Assembly (NCBI GenBank): GCA_937949725.1 | Contig: CALECT010000143.1 | Span: 1 to 47,392 of the forward strand | Length of the DNA stretch: 47,392 bases | Direction: 5' to 3' | Origin: an uncultured Pseudanabaenaceae cyanobacterium | GTDB lineage: Bacteria > Cyanobacteriota > Cyanobacteriia > PCC-9006 > JAAUQQ01 | Shown: piece after piece, positions 23,839-31,938 of the stretch | How positions within the stretch are numbered: the stretch's first letter is position 1 | How the letters are laid out: each line of letters starts with the position of its first letter | Program-made: the position numbers and the translations under genes | Notes under the pieces: generated by a model | What the model was told of the DNA's origin: nothing | Database searches by the model: none | Seen by the model: the letters and a program-made list of their open reading frames with translations, nothing else

Positions 23839-25278
23839 ATGCCTCAGCCTGACGATCTCTCTGCTTCCAATCCTGCCGCTGGTAAGTCCCGTGTGGAGAA
23901 AGACTCCATGGGCGATCGCACCCTGCCGGGCAATGCCTACTACGGCATTCAAACCCTGCGGGCGACGGAGAACTTTCCCATCAGCGGCCTCAAGCCCCTG
24001 CCCACCTATGTGGATGCTTGCCTACTGATTAAGAAGGCCACGGCGATTACCAATGGGGAGCTGGGCTGCATTGACCAGGACATGGCCGATGCCATTGTTA
24101 AAGCAGCGGATGAGGTGCTGGGTGGGCAACTTCGAGAGCAGTTTGTGGTGGATGTTTACCAGGCCGGTGCCGGAACGTCCCACCACATGAATGTGAATGA
24201 GGTTTTGGCGAACCGAGCGCTGGAGCTGATCGGTGGTGAAAAGGGTGACTACAAGCGGCTGAGCCCCAATGACCATGTGAATTATGGTCAGTCCACAAAT
24301 GATGTGATTCCCACAGCAATTCGTATTGGTAGTTTGCTGGCGCTGAGTCATACGCTTTATCCGGCTTTGGAGGGGGCGATCGCCACTCTGGATAAAAAAG
24401 CGGTTGAATTTCAGGGCGTCGTCAAGTCAGCCCGTACCCACATGCAGGATGCCGTGCCCGTGCGCCTAGGCGAAGACTTCCGGGCCTGGCAGGTGATCTT
24501 GCAGGACCACAAGCGACGGCTGGAGTTTGCAGCGCAAGATTTGATGGCGCTGGGCCTGGGTGGTAGTGCTTCGGGCACGGGCATGAACACCCACCCGAAA
24601 TATGCCAATCGCGTTGCGGCTATGTTGGCTGAGCTGACGGGCTTTGAGCTGACTTCTGCCCCGCATCTGATGGCGGCAATGCAGAGCATGGCTCCCTTTG
24701 TGGCGATGTCTGCTGCCCTGCGGAACCTGGCTCAGGACTTAGTGAAAATCTCCCACGATTTGCGGTTGATGGATTCTGGGCCGATGACGGGGCTGAAAGA
24801 AATTCAGTTGCCCCCGGTCCAGCCCGGCTCTTCGATCATGCCTGGCAAGTACAACCCGGTGATGGCGGAGATGACCTCCATGGTCTGCTTCCAGGTGATG
24901 GGCTATGACCAAGCCATTTCTCTCTGCGCCCAGGCGGGGCAGCTAGAGCTAAATGTGATGATGCCGATGATTGCCTATGACTTGATTCATAGCATTGAAA
25001 TTCTGGGTAACACGATCGCGGCGCTGAGCGACAAATGTATTGCGGGCATCACAGCGCGGGAAGACCGTTGCCGCGACTATGCGGAACGGACGCTGTCTCT
25101 GGTGACGGCCCTGAATCCCCACATTGGCTATCTCAAGGCGGCGGCGGTGGCCAAGGAATCTCTGGAGACGGGCAAGACGCTGCGACAGATTGTTTTGGAG
25201 CAGGGGCTGATGGAGGAGGCGTTGCTGGCTGAGGTGCTTGACCTTGATAAGCTGTCCCAGATTCAACCTCGGGAGTAG
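23839..25278 (+). CDS. aspA: Aspartate ammonia-lyase
   Basis: Reversibly splits aspartate into fumarate and ammonia. A member of the fumarase/aspartase superfamily, 479 residues, forming a homotetramer. Signatures: N-terminal RVEKDSMGDRTLPGN and YYGIQTLRATENFPISG (aspartase type rather than fumarase), HHMNVNEVLANRA, VNYGQSTNDVIPTAIR, and the catalytic loop GSSIMPGKYNP at 330-340, whose Ser acts as the general base. Fumarase C is the nearest alternative; the YYGIQTLRA segment favours aspartase. The ATG at 23839 is chosen, with about 20 extra N-terminal residues before the conserved core. The preceding gene is 145 bp away. Confidence 0.85.
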   Translation: MPQPDDLSASNPAAGKSRVEKDSMGDRTLPGNAYYGIQTLRATENFPISGLKPLPTYVDACLLIKKATAITNGELGCIDQDMADAIVKAADEVLGGQLREQFVVDVYQAGAGTSHHMNVNEVLANRALELIGGEKGDYKRLSPNDHVNYGQSTNDVIPTAIRIGSLLALSHTLYPALEGAIATLDKKAVEFQGVVKSARTHMQDAVPVRLGEDFRAWQVILQDHKRRLEFAAQDLMALGLGGSASGTGMNTHPKYANRVAAMLAELTGFELTSAPHLMAAMQSMAPFVAMSAALRNLAQDLVKISHDLRLMDSGPMTGLKEIQLPPVQPGSSIMPGKYNPVMAEMTSMVCFQVMGYDQAISLCAQAGQLELNVMMPMIAYDLIHSIEILGNTIAALSDKCIAGITAREDRCRDYAERTLSLVTALNPHIGYLKAAAVAKESLETGKTLRQIVLEQGLMEEALLAEVLDLDKLSQIQPRE

Positions 25279-25509
25279 TAGCTGGGGACCAGGAAAGGAG
25301 TGGCGGCAGCTAGGCTGAACAAAAATTGATGGAGTTTTGTAAACTTCCTTAAAATGCCGTCCCCCCTGGCCGATAAAATTGGGTATTGATAAGAATCGTA
25401 TGTGCTGCGCTGAGATAGGGAGTCTGGCTTAGGTTAGGCGATCGCTAAGCGTGGTGATAAATTTGAGCTGGTTGTCTTTGTAAGCTGTTTGGGCTTTTGG
25501 GAGAAGTTT

Positions 25510-25662
25510 ATGTCTGATGCACTATTGTTGGCCGGTTTGTTTGATTTCATTGGCGGGATCGACTTTCAGCTGATCTTCACCCTGATTTCTTTGTTCTTGA
25601 TTGTGGTTGCAGGTCCTGCTGTGGTTGCACTGCTGGCTTTTCAGGGCGGAAGCGACATGTAG
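25510..25662 (+). CDS. psb30: Photosystem II protein Psb30 (Ycf12)
   Basis: A 50-residue single-helix protein of photosystem II, located near cytochrome b559 and PsbJ in known structures. The product is MSDALLLAGLFDFIGGIDFQ followed by the helix LIFTLISLFLIVVAGPAVVA and the tail LLAFQGGSDM. The GP in the middle of the helix and the LLAxxGG end match Psb30. The ATG has GGGAGAAG a few nt upstream. An intrinsic terminator follows 60 bp later, so this is a monocistronic gene. This assignment shows the organism is a photosynthetic cyanobacterium. Confidence 0.9.
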   Translation: MSDALLLAGLFDFIGGIDFQLIFTLISLFLIVVAGPAVVALLAFQGGSDM

Positions 25663-25721
25663 GACAGGTTTGGGGCTCAGTTCTTGCGAGTAAGCTGACC
25701 CCCATAATTCTGCTCTTAAAT

Positions 25722-25750
25722 AAGGTGTGCCTTAACAGGTGCACCTTTTT
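25722..25750 (+). terminator. Rho-independent terminator of psb30
   Basis: AAGGTGTGCC and GGTGCACCTT pair in a 10-bp stem (two G-U pairs) around TTAACA, followed by a short T-tract ending the hairpin (ACCTTTTT). Confidence 0.8.
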
Positions 25751-25900
25751 GGTGTTTGTAGGGCTTGATGCGGGTGGGCTGTTGAGCTACGGCTGCTGAG
25801 CAATGGCGTAGCTAAAGAAAAGCGTCATCTCTTGGTGATTCGTCGAGAAACTGCTTAAATTCATGTATCTAAATTTGCTTGCATAGCTGCAATTCTCTTC

Positions 25901-26254
25901 ATGGAAGATCAGCATTTGGTTCAGTTCCAGCTTGATGAGGGCGATGGCGAACCGATTTATATTGAGGTAATGCAGTCGGAAGGCTCTGGTATTCAGAGGG
26001 CTTCATCGGGGTCGGGGCGTAAGTATGCGAAGGCGGTGATGACGTTTGATGAGGCTGTGAGTCGTGTGACGCCGGTTGTCTCTAAGGTTGCAACTCGCCT
26101 AAAACATGGTTTGGCGACGCCTGCGGATGAGGTTGAAGTTAAGTTTGGGCTGAAGTTTACGGCGGATTTGGGTGGAGTCGTGGGATCTGTGGGCTCGGAG
26201 GCTAATTTTGAGATCACGCTGAAGTGGACAGGCGATAAAAAGAAGGCTGAATAG
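25901..26254 (+). CDS. Trypco1-domain protein (trypsin-co-occurring, CU044_2847 family)
   Basis: A 117-residue protein whose sequence (VQFQLDEGDGEPIYIEV, FDEAVSRVTPVVSKVATRL, VEVKFGLKFTADLGGVVGS) matches the small beta-rich domain found next to trypsin-like proteases in bacterial conflict systems, here followed 8 bp later by exactly such a protease. The domain is thought to be a regulatory or substrate-like partner of the protease; this has not been shown for this protein. It opens the conflict operon, after psb30's terminator. ATG start, no obvious signal peptide. The exact function is inferred from context. Confidence 0.75.
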   Translation: MEDQHLVQFQLDEGDGEPIYIEVMQSEGSGIQRASSGSGRKYAKAVMTFDEAVSRVTPVVSKVATRLKHGLATPADEVEVKFGLKFTADLGGVVGSVGSEANFEITLKWTGDKKKAE

Positions 26255-26261
26255 GAATCGC

Positions 26262-28106
26262 ATGAGCCAGTATCAGAGTGCTATTTGCCGAGTTGGTCAG
26301 TTTGATCCAGATGGCAACTTGTTTGAAGTTGTGGGGGCGGGCTTTTTGGTGAGCGATCGCCACATCTTCACCTGTGCTCATGTCGTTAATGCTGCTTTGG
26401 GAAATGTCAAAGAGCAGGCTGATTATCCCAGTGATGAAATCTCTGTTGAGCTTCTCCAAGAGAAGGCTGGTGAATGGTTGAAGTGTAAGGTGGCTTATTG
26501 GCTGCCTATGAATCCCAAACAGCCTAAGGAAGATATTGCAATCTTGGAGTTGCTTCAGCCTCTCGATAGCGAATGGGCTATCACCCTGCCGAAGCAAGAC
26601 TCACCGCCCCGTAGCCGCTGCGAAGCCTATGGCTTCCCTGATGGGATGCCAAAGGGGGTGTGGTCTTATCAATTACTTCAAGACTTTCAATTATCCCCTA
26701 GAAGTTGGGGACAGCTGAGTAAGCGAACGGATCAAACAGCTTCAGACTATTCGATTCTGCCGGGCTTTAGTGGGACGTTGTTGTGGGATGAAGACCATCA
26801 ACAAGTTGCAGGAATGGTTGTTGCAGCAGCCCGTAGTCGCCAACCCATTAATACGGCATTTGTTATTCCAGCTTCTGTTTTGCTAGAAGTACAACGGAGC
26901 TTTGCGCTGTTCGAGTTGCTAGCACCCTATAGGGAGAAATACTCCAAGCAATTACGCGCAGCTTATTTAGCTTGTAAGCCAGAGAATAAACAGATGGAGT
27001 CGCCAAGTTCTGACTTGAAACGACTTCTAGCCCAGGTCGAAGATGTTGAAATTGATTCTCCAGGCTTTGTCTGGGATTTTGTCGCTCATCTCATTAAGAA
27101 CAAGACAATTGTTGAGGAACAATTGAAGATTTCTCTGACAAGTTGGGCAAGTCGCAATTGTGATGACTTTGCGGCTGTTCTGCAAGAAGCTGAGAAGCAA
27201 GTCCACTTGAATGCAGAAAGACAGCAAAGTAGTAAGGCTAGATCTGCTGTGCTTGTAGTGCTTAAGCCTGCCTCGCAGCAAGCTGCTGGACGTTTCTTTC
27301 TTCAGGTATTTTCGGTCATAGATTGTGATGCTTATGACCACAAAGAAGAGTCAGATAACCTGATGCTTAATGTTGCGGCTTCTGACGTTGAGTGCATTGA
27401 TGAAAGCCAAGCAGCTCTGGCTCCTGCGGAACGGCACTATCCTCTGGATGCTATTCCTCAACTGTTGGCTCAATGCTTGGAAGCAGTTGATCAGGAGTTG
27501 GCCAACCCTTGTGTCGAAATTTTCTTGCCCCTTGAACAATTGGAAACGCCAGTTGATATCTGGGAACTGAGGGATGAGTTGCTTGATGACACAGAGTATT
27601 TGGGAAATCAGTATCAAGTTGTTTTGAGGTCTTATGACCGCTTTGAGAAGAAGATTAAGTATCAAGAATGGATGAATCGCTGGGAGGATTTAGATCGTTC
27701 TAGTAGTAGTAAGGCTAATGACCGTTTTTGTCCGAGCGATGGTGCCAATCTGGGCCAGTTGAAAGTTGAGATGACAAAGCCTGATTATGTTGGTTTGTGC
27801 CTGAGCAAGCCCCCAAAAGGTAAGCAGACATTTGCCCCTGTCTTGCGTAATGGTATTCCTGCTGCTGTGTGGATACGCCAAGACCTGTGTCATTGTGATT
27901 GCGCTGATGAGCTTGAAACACTGCTGTCCTGCATTTTGCAAGATGTACCTCAAGCTGTGCGTGAACAATGGCAGGCTGCTTATGCTTCAGGTGTTGATCA
28001 CCAAGCGCCATTGGAGCAAACTCAGCTAGGGCATCATCTTGCGCTGCTGTGGGATAACCCCAATCTGCTACCGCCTAAACCCCAACCTCTAGTAATGCCC
28101 TCTTAG
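26262..28106 (+). CDS. Trypsin-like protease fused to VMAP-type C-terminal domain
   Basis: Residues 1-215 are a chymotrypsin-fold serine protease with the full triad: H40 (FTCAHVV), D91 (EDIAILE) and S170 (GFSGTLLW). No signal peptide, so it acts in the cytoplasm. Residues 240-330 are a helical linker, possibly an effector-associated domain. Residues 330-600 resemble the vWA-MoxR-associated protein C-terminal domain (VMAP-C), with PQLLAQCLEAVDQELANPCV and LPLEQLETPVDIWEL. In VMAP ternary systems this protein couples the MoxR ATPase and vWA partners to an effector; here the protease is the likely effector. The MoxR gene starts 2 bp after its stop. Confidence 0.8.
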   Translation: MSQYQSAICRVGQFDPDGNLFEVVGAGFLVSDRHIFTCAHVVNAALGNVKEQADYPSDEISVELLQEKAGEWLKCKVAYWLPMNPKQPKEDIAILELLQPLDSEWAITLPKQDSPPRSRCEAYGFPDGMPKGVWSYQLLQDFQLSPRSWGQLSKRTDQTASDYSILPGFSGTLLWDEDHQQVAGMVVAAARSRQPINTAFVIPASVLLEVQRSFALFELLAPYREKYSKQLRAAYLACKPENKQMESPSSDLKRLLAQVEDVEIDSPGFVWDFVAHLIKNKTIVEEQLKISLTSWASRNCDDFAAVLQEAEKQVHLNAERQQSSKARSAVLVVLKPASQQAAGRFFLQVFSVIDCDAYDHKEESDNLMLNVAASDVECIDESQAALAPAERHYPLDAIPQLLAQCLEAVDQELANPCVEIFLPLEQLETPVDIWELRDELLDDTEYLGNQYQVVLRSYDRFEKKIKYQEWMNRWEDLDRSSSSKANDRFCPSDGANLGQLKVEMTKPDYVGLCLSKPPKGKQTFAPVLRNGIPAAVWIRQDLCHCDCADELETLLSCILQDVPQAVREQWQAAYASGVDHQAPLEQTQLGHHLALLWDNPNLLPPKPQPLVMPS

Positions 28107-28108
28107 CC

Positions 28109-29140
28109 ATGACTGATTGGAAGATTTTTGAGGGGGATTCCTCCACTCAAGACGACAGCAAGATTGACCGGCTGCCGCCTGCGCCGCCGTGGCGTCCGTT
28201 TGGCAAGACGCAGGAGGAGATTCGGGAGCGGAAGCTTAAGCGGGGACAGAATTATCAGGCGAGTGAGGCTGAGGTTCAGGCGGTGAATGCGGCGCTGTAT
28301 TTGCGGCGGCCTTTGTTGATTACGGGGCGGCCTGGGACGGGGAAAACGTCGCTGGCTTATGCGGTGGCCTATGAGCTGGGGCTGGGGGAGGTGTTGTATT
28401 GGCCGATTACGACGCGGACGCAGTTGAAGGATGGGCTATATAGCTATGATGCGATCGGGCGGTTGCAGGATTCGCAGCAGAAGGAAGAACAGGGGGAGTC
28501 GGGTAAGAATAGCCTGGCGAATATTGGCGATTATATTCAGCTGGGGCCGTTGGGGACGGCGCTATTGCCGAGGAAGGAGCAGCGGCAGCGGCCTCGCATT
28601 TTGCTGATTGATGAGATTGATAAGAGCGATATTGATTTGCCCAATGACTTGCTCTATGTGCTGGAGGAGGGGCGGTTTGAGATTCCTGAGCTGGTGCGAA
28701 TTTCGAAGAAGCTGAAGCAGGTAGAGGTGCGGACGTCCTATAGCGATGAGGATGAGGCGACCTATAGTGCTGATGCAACGACAATGATTCAGGGCGGCAA
28801 GGTGCCCTGTGGGGCATTTCCGCTGGTGATTATGACGAGTAATGGGGAGCGGGATTTCCCGCCGCCATTTTTGCGGCGCTGTTTGCAGTTGGAGATGGAA
28901 GATCCGCTGGAGGATAAGCTGAAGCAGATTGTGAAAGCTTATTTGGGTGAAAACAAGAAAGTTGAGCAGGAAGCCAACAAGCTGGTTGAAGCCTTCTTGG
29001 AGAAGAAAGAGAAGGATGTATTGGCAACTGATCAGCTGCTGAATGCGGTGTTTTTGCTGACGCAGAAGCAGGTGGGGCAGGACCGGGATGAGCTGGCGGA
29101 GCTGTTGCTGAAGTCGTTGTCTTCGGTTGAGGCGATATGA
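28109..29140 (+). CDS. MoxR-type AAA+ ATPase of the VMAP system
   Basis: A 343-residue AAA+ ATPase. Walker A is GRPGTGKTS (73-81), Walker B is ILLIDEIDKS (164-173), sensor-1 is VIMTSNGERDFPPPF and an Arg-rich end follows (FLRRCLQLEM). In the MoxR-vWA-VMAP ternary systems the ATPase acts as a chaperone-like switch that controls the effector in response to a signal. The start codon is 2 bp past the protease stop and the stop overlaps the next start by 4 bp (ATGA), so the three are made together. High G content and strong GCG/GTG/CGG codon use. Confidence 0.85.
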   Translation: MTDWKIFEGDSSTQDDSKIDRLPPAPPWRPFGKTQEEIRERKLKRGQNYQASEAEVQAVNAALYLRRPLLITGRPGTGKTSLAYAVAYELGLGEVLYWPITTRTQLKDGLYSYDAIGRLQDSQQKEEQGESGKNSLANIGDYIQLGPLGTALLPRKEQRQRPRILLIDEIDKSDIDLPNDLLYVLEEGRFEIPELVRISKKLKQVEVRTSYSDEDEATYSADATTMIQGGKVPCGAFPLVIMTSNGERDFPPPFLRRCLQLEMEDPLEDKLKQIVKAYLGENKKVEQEANKLVEAFLEKKEKDVLATDQLLNAVFLLTQKQVGQDRDELAELLLKSLSSVEAI

Positions 29141-31842
29141 CACGGTTGGGGGCTGGCAGTAATGCTGGAACGGGGGCAGAGCCGCTGCCGAAGTTTCTGA
29201 CTGCGCTAGCTGGGGCGGAGCTGGATGTGGATGGGGAGATGGTGGCGGATGCGCTGTGGCTGGCGCAGTTCGTGATGGTGGAGGATGTTGCAGCGGAAGT
29301 TGATGAGGGCGTGGCTAGCGCTGAGCGGGATGGGTCGCAGGGGGCGAAGATGCGGCCTGAGCAGCGGCGGGAGCCTGAGCCGGAGGTTGAGGAGCCAGAG
29401 GTTGAGGTTGTGCCGCAGGATGGAGGGCAGGAGGAAGAGGAGACTGCTGGAACAGGTGGTGCGGCAGGGAAGGTGTTTCAGGCTCCGAGGGCGAAGGCGT
29501 TGCGGCAGGCGCGGGCGCTGGGGCGAGCGCTGAGGCCGCTTAAGCGGAGGGTGCGGTCTGCTAATCAACAGGTGCTGGATGAGGCGGCGACGGCGGAGCG
29601 GACGGCGGAGCGGCGGTTTTGTTTGCCTGTGATGGAGGCTGCGCCGGAGCGCTGGCTGGAGGTGGCGCTGGTGGTGGAGGAAGCGCCGTCGATGTTTTTG
29701 TGGCGGCGGACGGTGCAGGAGTTTGGGCAGTTGCTGGAGCGGCAGGGGGCGTTTCGGGATGTGCGGACTTGGCGGTTGCAGGCTGATGAGGCAGGGGAGT
29801 ATCAGCTTTATGCCCAGGGACGGGGCAGGGATTTGGGGCGGCCCCGGAGTGCCAGGGAGCTGGTAGATCCGGCGGGGCGGAGGTTGATTTTGTTAGTGAG
29901 TGATTGCACGTCGGGGTTGTGGCGATCAGAGAGGATTGCTGAGTTATTGGGCGTATGGGGGAAGGAGGGGCTGTTTAGCATTGTGCAGTTGTTGCCGGAG
30001 CGGCTGTGGAGCCGGACGATGCTGGGCTATGGCAGTTTGGCGCGGTTGAGTGGCCTGGTGCCGGGGACGGCGAATGGGGCGCTGCGGGCGGAGCCGCTGG
30101 TGTGGGTGGATGAAGAGGCGGGGGAGCTGTTGAAGCTGCCAGTGGTGACGCTGGAGCCGGGGGCGATGGGGGGCTGGGCGAAGGTGTTGGCTGGGTTTGG
30201 GTCGAGCCGGACAGGTGGGGTTTTGCTGGAACTGGATGAGTATTTGGCAGGGGTGGCGGCGTTGCCTGGGCCAAAGCCAGGTGCATCTGCGACACAGCCA
30301 GTTGAACTGACGGAGGCGGAGGCGTTGGCGCGGGTGAAGCAGTTTCAGTTGGAGGCTTCTTCGCGGTTGGTGTGCCAGTTGGCGGGTTATATGGCGGCGG
30401 TGCCGGTGAGTCCGCCGATTACGGATTTGATACGGGAGACGCTGCTGCCGGGGGCAACGCAGGCCCATGTGGCGGAGGTGTATATGAGTGGGCTGATGCG
30501 GCGTGTGCGTCAGTTAGAGATAGATGCTGAGGCAACTGATGCTGAGCCTGGGGCGGATGAGCCGGTGCGGTATGAGTTTATTCCGGCGGTGCGGCGGGTG
30601 CTGGTGCGGACGATTTTGGCATGGCAGACGGAGCAGGTGCTGGAGGCAGTGTCGCGGTATTTAATTGAGCGGCATGGGTTGGCGGTGTCGAGTTTTTTGG
30701 CGTTGCTGCGGTGGATGCAGGAGGAGGGCGTTGGGAATGTGGATGATGAGGTTCGGGCATTTGCGCGGTTTAGTTTGGAGACGCTGCATCAGATGGGGCC
30801 ACGTTATGGAGCATTAGTGGATGCTTTAGATATTGATGAGTCAGATAGTTCTGACAGGCCTCAGATTGTAGAAGGCATTCCATCACTGAGTGAGTTCGAA
30901 TTTGAAACTGCAAAAGTTTCTATTGTAGATGCAGCTAAAGTTGGGACACCTGATTCAAAAACGGAACGCTTTGAACTATCTTCATTTGAATTTAAAACTG
31001 TACAGCTATTTTCTAATGGGGCAACGAAAGCCTCTAAACGGTTGAAAGCTTGGCAGTTCGTTGAAGAATTGCAGGAAAATCTAGGGATAGAGCTTGTCGC
31101 TATTCCAGGCAAGAAGTCTTACGTGAAAAAGTGGGTTAGGAGCGTAAAGAAAAAATTACCCACAACATCTACGTCGCTTGATGTAGATATACAACCTTTT
31201 TTTATTAGCAAATATCCTATTACCCAAGCTCAATGGCGAGCTGTTGCAGAATTAGACCTGATACGCAGAAAGCTAGAATTAGAACCTTCGAGATTCAAAG
31301 GCATTAAGAAGCCAGTTGAGCAAGTTAGCTGGCATGATGCTATTGAGTTTTGCGCTCGATTAAGTAAAAAAACTGGCAGAATTTATAGACTTCCTACGGA
31401 AACAGAATGGGAGTATGCATGTTGCGCTGGTAACAATACTCCATTTTATTTTGGAGAGACTTTGTCTACTGAGGTCGCAAACTACGATGGCTCAGCTTCT
31501 TATGGACATGGCCCAGTAGGAATTTTTAGGCAATCAACAACTGATGTTGGTTCTTTCCCTGCCAACTCATTTGGTTTGTACGACATGCATGGGAATGTCT
31601 ATGAGTGGTGTGCCAAGCGCGATACTGAGAAGGGAAATGAGGGCATACAAGATCTTTATCAGAAGCCATTTGAGCCGAATGCTTCCTCAACTGATGATGA
31701 AGGCAACTTACGTGTTATGAAGGGAGGTGCCTGGAAAAGACGTGCGAAGATATGTCGTAGCATATCTCGTAGTATGTATCCGTCTGCGAGTAGTAGTGAC
31801 ACTTCTGGTTTTAGAATTGTTTGTGAAAGTAATCAGTCATAG
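29137..31842 (+). CDS. vWA-like (SAV_2336-type) protein fused to FGE-like C-terminal domain
   Basis: A 901-residue protein. The N-terminal segment (residues 10-40, LPKFLTALAGAELDVDGEM) resembles the SAV_2336 N-terminal domain, followed by a long acidic linker and a vWA-like domain around 170-300 (WLEVALVVEEAPSMFLW and LILLVSDCTSGLWRSERI). The vWA metal site is partly degenerate. Residues about 638-901 are an FGE/sulfatase-modifying-factor-like domain (PFFISKYPITQAQW, GRIYRLPTETEWEYAC, NSFGLYDMHGNVYEWC) that can serve as a sensor or effector. From nt about 30830 (residue 565) the base composition turns AT-rich, marking a domain junction. Overlaps the MoxR gene by 4 bp. Confidence 0.8.
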   Translation: MTRLGAGSNAGTGAEPLPKFLTALAGAELDVDGEMVADALWLAQFVMVEDVAAEVDEGVASAERDGSQGAKMRPEQRREPEPEVEEPEVEVVPQDGGQEEEETAGTGGAAGKVFQAPRAKALRQARALGRALRPLKRRVRSANQQVLDEAATAERTAERRFCLPVMEAAPERWLEVALVVEEAPSMFLWRRTVQEFGQLLERQGAFRDVRTWRLQADEAGEYQLYAQGRGRDLGRPRSARELVDPAGRRLILLVSDCTSGLWRSERIAELLGVWGKEGLFSIVQLLPERLWSRTMLGYGSLARLSGLVPGTANGALRAEPLVWVDEEAGELLKLPVVTLEPGAMGGWAKVLAGFGSSRTGGVLLELDEYLAGVAALPGPKPGASATQPVELTEAEALARVKQFQLEASSRLVCQLAGYMAAVPVSPPITDLIRETLLPGATQAHVAEVYMSGLMRRVRQLEIDAEATDAEPGADEPVRYEFIPAVRRVLVRTILAWQTEQVLEAVSRYLIERHGLAVSSFLALLRWMQEEGVGNVDDEVRAFARFSLETLHQMGPRYGALVDALDIDESDSSDRPQIVEGIPSLSEFEFETAKVSIVDAAKVGTPDSKTERFELSSFEFKTVQLFSNGATKASKRLKAWQFVEELQENLGIELVAIPGKKSYVKKWVRSVKKKLPTTSTSLDVDIQPFFISKYPITQAQWRAVAELDLIRRKLELEPSRFKGIKKPVEQVSWHDAIEFCARLSKKTGRIYRLPTETEWEYACCAGNNTPFYFGETLSTEVANYDGSASYGHGPVGIFRQSTTDVGSFPANSFGLYDMHGNVYEWCAKRDTEKGNEGIQDLYQKPFEPNASSTDDEGNLRVMKGGAWKRRAKICRSISRSMYPSASSSDTSGFRIVCESNQS

Positions 31843-31894
31843 TTTCACTTGTGTCTTCTTAGAAAATCATAAAGATTTTTAAAAAAAATACAGC

Positions 31895-31938
31895 TAGAAT
31901 ACCGTTTATAAACTGACTTCTATTCGTAGATATGAACT
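31895..31938 (+). promoter_or_regulatory. Possible promoter before the IF2N-FGE gene
   Basis: The 96-bp gap is unusually AT-rich (poly-A run at 31882-31889) and includes TAGAAT at 31895-31900 or TTATAA near 31906 as a -10 element. No clear -35. It suggests the IF2N-FGE gene can be transcribed on its own. Confidence 0.3.

Noticed and set aside
23839..25278. Fumarase class II
   Set aside because: The N-terminal YYGIQTLRATENFPISG segment fits aspartate ammonia-lyase better, though the families share the GSSIMP loop.
29944..30468. Arg/Gln/His-rich minus-strand frame
   Set aside because: Complement of the G-rich vWA gene; composition artefact.
31730..31842. C-terminus of the vWA-FGE protein as a second DGR variable region
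   Set aside because: It has codons ending in A or G at the positions that vary (AAA, AGA, AAG, ATA, GCG), which does not fit adenine mutagenesis.
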